A stretch of DNA of 53,568 nucleotides from positions 1 through 53,568 of the forward strand of contig JACOUS010000038.1 of NCBI GenBank assembly GCA_016177735.1. The letters run 5' to 3'. The notes below the pieces were generated by a model. The model saw nothing but the letters and a program-made list of their open reading frames with translations. It was not told the DNA's origin and made no database searches. Shown here piece by piece: positions 49,529 through 53,568 of the stretch; the stretch's first letter is position 1, and each line of letters begins with the position of its first letter. A program made the translations under genes and the position numbers. Source of the DNA: Ignavibacteriales bacterium. Its GTDB lineage: Bacteria > Bacteroidota > Ignavibacteria > Ignavibacteriales > Melioribacteraceae.

Positions 49529-50557
49529 ATGTATTATTCCGGCATCGATCAACACAAACTTTTTTCCGTCATCACTACTGTTAATGATGATGGTATTATT
49601 ATCAAACAAGCTGAACTTAAAAACAACGACTTCGACATTCTCAATTACTTTTTCTCCATCGGTAATGAGCATTCTGTTACAGTTGAGACTACAGGCGGTT
49701 GGTATTGGATGAATGATCTTCTCTCTTCTCATGGAATCAACCTTAAACTTGCTCATGCTAAATATGTTAAAGCTATTGCATATGCTAAAGTTAAAACCGA
49801 TAAAGTTGATTCTCATATTCTTGCTCAACTCCTCCGATTAAACTTTATTCCCGAAGCTTACAAAATATCCGACGATGTTCGTCCATTGCGTGATACTCTT
49901 CGTGCTCGTCTTCGTCTTTCTCAGAAGAGAACCAGCTGCCTAAACTTTATGAACCGTATGTTGGAAAAGTTTAATATCAACGATTCTTCTCTTCTCTCCG
50001 ACTTCTACAAACTCCAGTATCAACAGTTTGATAATCAAGAACATTTACTCAAAGAACAAATGCTTACTCTTGAAAAATCTCTCTATCCAACATTAATACC
50101 TAATGATGATATTCAAAGATTACTCTGGATACCCGGTATCGGTAAAATGAATGCTTTTACAATACTGCTGGAAGTGGGTGACATTAATCGTTTTGCTGAT
50201 GTTAAACACTTCTTCTCCTACTGCCGTCTTGTCCCCTCTGCTCGTAACTCAGCTGGTAAGATAAAACAGAAAACATCTAAAGACGGCAACAAATATCTCA
50301 AAGCCGTCTTTTCCGATGCAGCTGTTCATGCTCTACAATATTATCCGACTATCAAGAAGTATCATGACTCTAAACTCAGAAGAAAAAAGAAATCCCGCCT
50401 TGCGGGACTCATGCTATCATTGCTAAAGAAATTGCTCGAATCGTTTTCTATGTACTTAAGGATAAAACTGACTTCAATAATCATTTTAAGGGAACAGAAT
50501 TACAAAAGAAAAAATCTTATCAGTGGCCGCGCATTACAAGCCCCGTCGTCTAACTAG
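49529..50557 (+). CDS. IS110-family transposase (DEDD), C-terminus in the -1 frame
   Basis: The protein of 342 residues has the RuvC-like DEDD centre of IS110 enzymes: Asp7 in YYSGIDQHKL, Glu53 in VTVETTGGWYW, Asp91 and Asp94 in KTDKVDSHILAQ. The C-terminal Tnp_20 region is IPGIGKMNAFTILLEVGDIN followed by FSYCRLVPSARNSAGKIK, with the expected serine. After residue 288 the zero frame (LAGLMLSLLKK) is not family-like. The -1 frame instead reads HAIIAKEIARIVFYVLKDKT, then DFNNHFKG and SYQWPRITSPVV, ending at 50553, which looks like a genuine C-terminus. An in-phase A_AAA_AAG (50383-50389) and a hairpin stand at the switch. It is either programmed frameshifting or a single-base loss. Confidence 0.93.
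   Translation: MYYSGIDQHKLFSVITTVNDDGIIIKQAELKNNDFDILNYFFSIGNEHSVTVETTGGWYWMNDLLSSHGINLKLAHAKYVKAIAYAKVKTDKVDSHILAQLLRLNFIPEAYKISDDVRPLRDTLRARLRLSQKRTSCLNFMNRMLEKFNINDSSLLSDFYKLQYQQFDNQEHLLKEQMLTLEKSLYPTLIPNDDIQRLLWIPGIGKMNAFTILLEVGDINRFADVKHFFSYCRLVPSARNSAGKIKQKTSKDGNKYLKAVFSDAAVHALQYYPTIKKYHDSKLRRKKKSRLAGLMLSLLKKLLESFSMYLRIKLTSIIILREQNYKRKNLISGRALQAPSSN
50393..50407 (+). promoter_or_regulatory. Hairpin behind an A_AAA_AAG slippery heptamer in the transposase gene
   Basis: TCCCGC-CTT-GCGGGA is a perfect 6-base-pair stem with a 3-base loop, 3 bases after the heptamer at 50383-50389. The heptamer is in phase with the zero frame (AGA AAA AAG), as for known bacterial -1 frameshift sites. Confidence 0.5.
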
Positions 50558-50802
50558 TTGCGTTGTTAGCAGACTTCCGCGCTGGAATGGGATGTAATGC
50601 GCTTGCCTAATACATATCTGGGATATTCCATTTAATATGGATAACTCTGTTGTTTAGGAGTATGCCCCATAAGCGGTTTGGTTGTCACTTTTTGACAATC
50701 CTTCTGATATGATAGGCAATAATTAATATTTTTGTTCAGCTTTTCAAAGAACACTTTTTTCAGAACAACTCTTGAGTTGTTCACTTATATTTTATTGCCT
50801 AT
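50529..50802 (+). ncRNA. Highly structured non-coding tract after the transposase
   Basis: The stem GCGCATTACA (50529-50538)/TGTAATGCGC (50593-50602) encloses a GTCT-AAC/GTT-AGCAGAC hairpin. Further on lie TTGTCA-CTTTT-TGACAA (50682-50698) and the pair ATAGGCAATAA (50712-50722)/TTATTGCCTAT (50792-50802), which encloses GAACAACTC-TT-GAGTTGTTC (50763-50782). TAAGCGGTT is repeated directly at 50670 and 50819. Part may be the right end of the IS with a guide RNA (as in the IS1111 branch), part an attC arm. No ORF is present. Confidence 0.35.
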
Positions 50803-50834
50803 TGACTTAATCCTTTTTTAAGCGGTTATATACC
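50789..50834 (-). other. Putative attC half-site after the SIR2 gene
   Basis: The box GTTATATACC (50825-50834) lies one base past the SIR2 stop. It is complementary over 9 bases to GGTATATAA at 52603-52611, in front of the SIR2 start. The adjoining sequence resembles that behind the vapC-like gene (48469-48515). Confidence 0.5.
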
Positions 50835-50835
50835 G

Positions 50836-52590
50836 TCATCGCCAATGAAGTCCATTAATAAAATCATCCAAAGATTTTTTTACTGCAATAAGTCTTTCCA
50901 TTGATCCATTAAATAAGCCAACTTTTAAAATGGGGTGTTCTGATTTCAATTTATCCATTTCTTTCTGAAATACAATTGAAGCTGTGTTATCTGGAGAGTA
51001 AATTCTATTGCGCCACCCAAATGACCCGGCAGGTGCCCAAAAACCATAATTTCCCGTTTCAGTAATATCCGCATAAATTAAAGCGAGCACATATTCAAAT
51101 TTGTCGAAAAGACTATAGAACTTATTTTTGTCCAAAATATAGTCAGCGAAAAATGGTTGGAAGAATGAAGCTAGATAGTCATTAAAGGGAGTATAATTCT
51201 GCTTATTTCTTCCAGGTAACATTACAGCAACATCTTTTTCCATAACCGTGTAAGTTAGAATCTTATCTACAAGTGGTTCGTGTGGGTGTTCGAATGTCAC
51301 TAAAATATCAACCAAAATAGATTTCAGATAATCATATTTATTATTTGCTAAGGATGATATACCAGCAGCATACATAAGAAGTAGTGCGGGATATTTTTTT
51401 AGATTGATATATACTACCAAACCACCTTCAATTGAATTAGAATTTGCAACTGATTCAATACATTTGATGATATATGATAGATGTGATGTATTTCCCCAAT
51501 ATGAAACAGTAATAATTGTATTCAGTAATATTTCTATCTTGGATTCATAAATTGAAACTCTTCGAAGAAATTCTTCTTGAGAAAAATTACCTTGTGCTGA
51601 AAATGAACCCGAAGATAAATCGAAAATGATTTTCTTCGTTTCAGAAAAAATAAGATCGTGAAGATTAATATTGTATTTAGAATCTGATAGATATTTTTTC
51701 GAAGTAGCTATTGCAATTTTGGAAGAAATTGGATGTTGTTTTTCTACCTCGATTAATGATTTTGTCTTCTCGAGTAGTTCAGTGAAGAAAATATCAGCAA
51801 CGGTATTACTCATTACTTCGGCAGAATGTGATTCAATTAGTTTTTTTGCTGAACTCGAAATAGTGTCTTTGGATACCCAAAAGGTGGTGTATCGTCTGCT
51901 TTTACATCTTTCTATTGCACTACGCAAACCAATGTCCCATTCAGCGGACCAGCCACAAACAATTAAACCAAATTCATCAAATATTCTATCAAGTAATTTG
52001 ATAAACTCATTTTCATATTTTTTTAATTCATTCTCAGTATTACGAATTCTTGTATCTAAATAATCACCATTTATTTTTACAAGAGTGCATTTTGAATGTA
52101 TTATCGGTTGACTGCCTTTTAGGTTATCTACAGTGCTGATAACATTTGGGACTATATTTTCTTTTTCTAATGCAGTCTCAATCAAACGATCGAAATTAGT
52201 AGTAATAATGATCTTTATGAATCCTTCTTTTACAAGTTTTGCTATAGCATTATGAGCTTTTGTAGGAACTTTTAGGCCTTGTTCTCTTTCAGTTTCACTA
52301 GGTTCAAAATATTGCTTAAGAAAGTTGCTCCTTTCCGCAGATGTTTTAAAAACTTCATTTAGCAAATCCGAATAATTTGGTGATTTGGAGAATTTTTTAA
52401 CAAACCATTCCTCGGGGGACGTTTCAATTTTCTCATTGTTCAGCTGGGCAAGTTTTTGGATTAAATCTTGGATTATTTCCCAACCAGTTGGTATTCCAGC
52501 TGGGCGAGAAATACCAGAACCCAACAACAAAGCATAAGAGCCTTTATTATTAGCAAAGGAAAATATCATTGATAAAAAAGGATCTATCAT
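50836..52590 (-). CDS. SIR2-domain protein, probable NAD-dependent defence protein
   Basis: This protein of 584 residues has an N-terminal SIR2-like domain (about 15-250). LLLGSGISRPAGIPTGWEII matches the NAD-binding GAG/GSG loop, IIITTNFDRLIETALEK carries the catalytic-type Asn132 and Asp134, and LIVCGWSAEWDI is the late Gly-Ser/Trp-Ser motif. At the position where active SIR2 enzymes have the histidine of K-x-H-G-D there is KINGDYLDTRIRNTENE, with Asn174. The remaining 330 residues are helical and unrecognised and may be the sensor. Stand-alone SIR2 proteins of this size deplete NAD during phage infection. It is bounded by complementary boxes like a gene cassette. Confidence 0.8.
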   Translation of the reverse strand: MIDPFLSMIFSFANNKGSYALLLGSGISRPAGIPTGWEIIQDLIQKLAQLNNEKIETSPEEWFVKKFSKSPNYSDLLNEVFKTSAERSNFLKQYFEPSETEREQGLKVPTKAHNAIAKLVKEGFIKIIITTNFDRLIETALEKENIVPNVISTVDNLKGSQPIIHSKCTLVKINGDYLDTRIRNTENELKKYENEFIKLLDRIFDEFGLIVCGWSAEWDIGLRSAIERCKSRRYTTFWVSKDTISSSAKKLIESHSAEVMSNTVADIFFTELLEKTKSLIEVEKQHPISSKIAIATSKKYLSDSKYNINLHDLIFSETKKIIFDLSSGSFSAQGNFSQEEFLRRVSIYESKIEILLNTIITVSYWGNTSHLSYIIKCIESVANSNSIEGGLVVYINLKKYPALLLMYAAGISSLANNKYDYLKSILVDILVTFEHPHEPLVDKILTYTVMEKDVAVMLPGRNKQNYTPFNDYLASFFQPFFADYILDKNKFYSLFDKFEYVLALIYADITETGNYGFWAPAGSFGWRNRIYSPDNTASIVFQKEMDKLKSEHPILKVGLFNGSMERLIAVKKSLDDFINGLHWR

Positions 52591-52602
52591 TTCTAAACCT
52601 TA

Positions 52603-52770
52603 GGTATATAATGGCGACTTCGACTCACCGGCGGCAAAAGCCGACCGGTGGAGTCGAGAGTTCATCGGCACGCCGAAGGCGTGACGTGAACCAAGTCGCC
52701 ATTCATCGGACGTTTACGCCGAAGGCGTGTCCGATGAACGACGTTGCGTTTAAGCGGACGCCACAAGGTG
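52603..52770. repeat. Three nested hairpins in front of the SIR2 gene
   Basis: The border box GGTATATAA (52603-52611) is followed by the outer pair AATGGCGACTT (52610-52620)/AAGTCGCCATT (52693-52703). It encloses CGACTC-CACCGG arms around a CGGC-loop-GCCG stem (52620-52656) and a GTTCATCGGC/ACGTGAAC pair with an inner CGCC-GAA-GGCG. A further stem TTCATCGGAC/GTCCGATGAA follows (52703-52737), and then AAGCGGACGC/GTGTCCGCT (52752-52776). The GCCGAAGGCG motif occurs twice. This may be part of a long attC or a nest of palindromic repeats inserted in one. Confidence 0.5.
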
Positions 52771-52886
52771 TCCGCTACAAATTAAAAGATTTATTGATTG
52801 TGTTAGTAAATACATTCAATTTTTCTAAACAAAAAAAACAAACAACAAATACCACGACCGGCTACAGCGTTCCGCTTGAGACGCGG

Positions 52887-52896
52887 GTTAGGGCAT
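52887..52896 (-). other. Putative cassette-end box after the zinc-ribbon membrane protein gene
   Basis: GTTAGGGCAT lies 2 bases past the stop and is perfectly complementary to ATGCCCTAAC at 53424-53433 before the start of the same gene. Further on (minus strand), GCGTCTCAAGCGGAACGC can pair with GCGTCCGCTTAAACGC (about 52742-52757) with unpaired bases, as attC arms do. Confidence 0.5.
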
Positions 52897-52898
52897 TT

Positions 52899-53417
52899 TT
52901 AATTAACGTTAAGACCGAAATTTTTAGCAACATCTCTCATCAATTCGGCTTTAGTAAATTTAGATTTATACGTGATATTGCAAGAATTACATTTAAATAC
53001 TATCGAGATGCGAAATGGGAAATTTTTCTTTATAGAATCAATAAGATGTCTATTACATTTCGGGCACAATGGATAGGAGATGAAGCTGGGTGGATATTGC
53101 TGAACCCGCACCACTATGAAGTTGAACCCCTCATACTTGAACTTTTCAATAGTCTCGGAGAGATAGGTATTCGGGACTACTTCAAGATTAGTGAGAATAG
53201 GAATTTCCTTAGAAATTTGGGAACGCTTGTGGATAATGGCATCCCTATTACTATACCAAGTATCCAAAAAACCATAGCCAGAAATGATGAGCAATAACAA
53301 AATGAAAGATAAAACAAGATTGTTGGAGACCAAAAGAATGACAGCGAAAAGAAAGACGGAAACAAAAATAACTTTCGCCGAAGCAATGCTGAATATCTTA
53401 GATAAAATATTTTCCAT
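52899..53417 (-). CDS. Membrane protein with C-terminal zinc ribbon, unknown function
   Basis: This protein of 172 residues has two close hydrophobic segments at the N-terminus (AKVIFVSVFLFAVILLV and LVLSFILLLLIISGYGFL, about 14-50). A soluble part follows and ends in four cysteines, CPKC...CNSC (PLCPKCNRHLIDS, VFKCNSCNITYKSKF), a zinc-ribbon type module. I do not recognise the family. It is likely an inner membrane protein with its zinc ribbon in the cytosol. The gene is bracketed by a perfect 10-base complementary pair (7 bases before the start, 2 bases after the stop), the most compact of the three proposed cassettes. It may be a defence or exclusion protein; nothing proves it. Confidence 0.7.
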   Translation of the reverse strand: MENILSKIFSIASAKVIFVSVFLFAVILLVSNNLVLSFILLLLIISGYGFLDTWYSNRDAIIHKRSQISKEIPILTNLEVVPNTYLSETIEKFKYEGFNFIVVRVQQYPPSFISYPLCPKCNRHLIDSIKKNFPFRISIVFKCNSCNITYKSKFTKAELMRDVAKNFGLNVN

Positions 53418-53423
53418 AAGATT

Positions 53424-53568
53424 ATGCCCTAACGTTAAGTGTTTTATCCGAACTTGCCTGTTGCAAGCAGGCTTGAGACAAAAAAATATATGACAGCTTT
53501 AACCTACAATTTTATTATCCGTGTATTGATAGCATTTCTTCAATGCCTCAATTTCGGATAAAATACAG
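53424..53568 (-). other. Putative attC site at the right edge
   Basis: On the minus strand the tract ends AAAACACTTAACG|TTAGGGCAT directly before the membrane protein gene. An inverted pair, TGTTTTATCCGAA (53441-53453) with TTCGGATAAAATA near 53552-53564, has unpaired bases between its blocks, and GCCTG-TTG-CAAGC-AGGC (53455-53472) lies inside. The site may continue past the window edge, where a further cassette or an integrase gene would be expected. Confidence 0.45.

Noticed and set aside
52569-53297. Plus-strand frame of 242 codons
   Set aside because: It runs antisense through the hairpin cluster and the whole zinc-ribbon membrane gene, is full of low-complexity residues and shows no domain; the minus-strand gene has membrane helices and a zinc ribbon.

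Overview
The window is chromosomal DNA of a low-GC, Gram-negative bacterium, most likely a member of the Ignavibacteria (Bacteroidota/Ignavibacteriota side of the FCB group). The evidence is two secreted proteins ending in a Por/type IX secretion sorting domain with the typical NYPNPFNP motif, a SusC-like TonB receptor followed by a DUF4249-type lipoprotein, weak ribosome binding sites, and many small palindromic repeats between genes. No rRNA or tRNA gene was recognised.

Layout. 1-7.0 kb: type IX-sorted secreted proteins, an ANKH/MATE-like membrane protein next to priA, a repeat island and a DUF4920 protein. 7-17.9 kb: household and periplasmic genes (M16 protease, ferredoxin, thioredoxin, M61 peptidase, class C serine hydrolase, cytidylate kinase-like protein), a MarR/YceI operon with a candidate operator, then DinB and GNAT genes. 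18-27.7 kb: TonB receptor, lipoprotein and AraC regulator, HAD phosphatase, M23 peptidase, a large TPR/beta-barrel protein, and a DUF4160 (broken)/DUF2442 pair. 27.7-33.6 kb: a compact minus-strand cluster of two SGNH hydrolases, an acyl-AMP ligase, an acyl carrier protein and an MBOAT acyltransferase. Its parts list matches the Dlt system, but it lies in a Gram-negative; it probably activates an acyl group in the cytosol and places it on an envelope polymer or lipid. 33.7-40.8 kb: coiled-coil protein, DUF454 protein, RfbA, an unknown secreted protein, cytochrome bd oxidase (cydAB) and a cysteine-bearing Rrf2 regulator with a near-perfect palindrome upstream. 41.2-47.9 kb: a large orphan hybrid-PAS histidine kinase, sucC, and a second YceI protein.

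48.5-53.6 kb is accessory. Three minus-strand units (a VapC-like toxin with a DUF6364-like antitoxin; a SIR2-domain protein; a membrane protein with a zinc ribbon) are each closely bracketed by complementary 9-10 base boxes, almost all ending in AAC or GTT. Two of the units share about 45 bases of related sequence at their 3' ends. This is the layout of integron gene cassettes with attC sites. No integrase is visible, and it would be expected beyond the right edge. An IS110-family element lies on the opposite strand exactly where one attC should be. Its transposase has its C-terminal part in the -1 frame, behind an in-phase A_AAA_AAG heptamer and a hairpin, and it is flanked by structured non-coding DNA that could encode its guide RNA.

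Several repeat families run through the window: elements with TGTCTC-type inverted ends (two copies, one carrying a 25-base tandem repeat), stem-loops whose arms differ between copies but stay complementary, a repeat of about 57 bases present in inverse orientation at two sites, and fragments of CTCTGCGG/CACAGAGG-type dispersed sequence. All calls come from reading the sequence and given translations; no database search was run.
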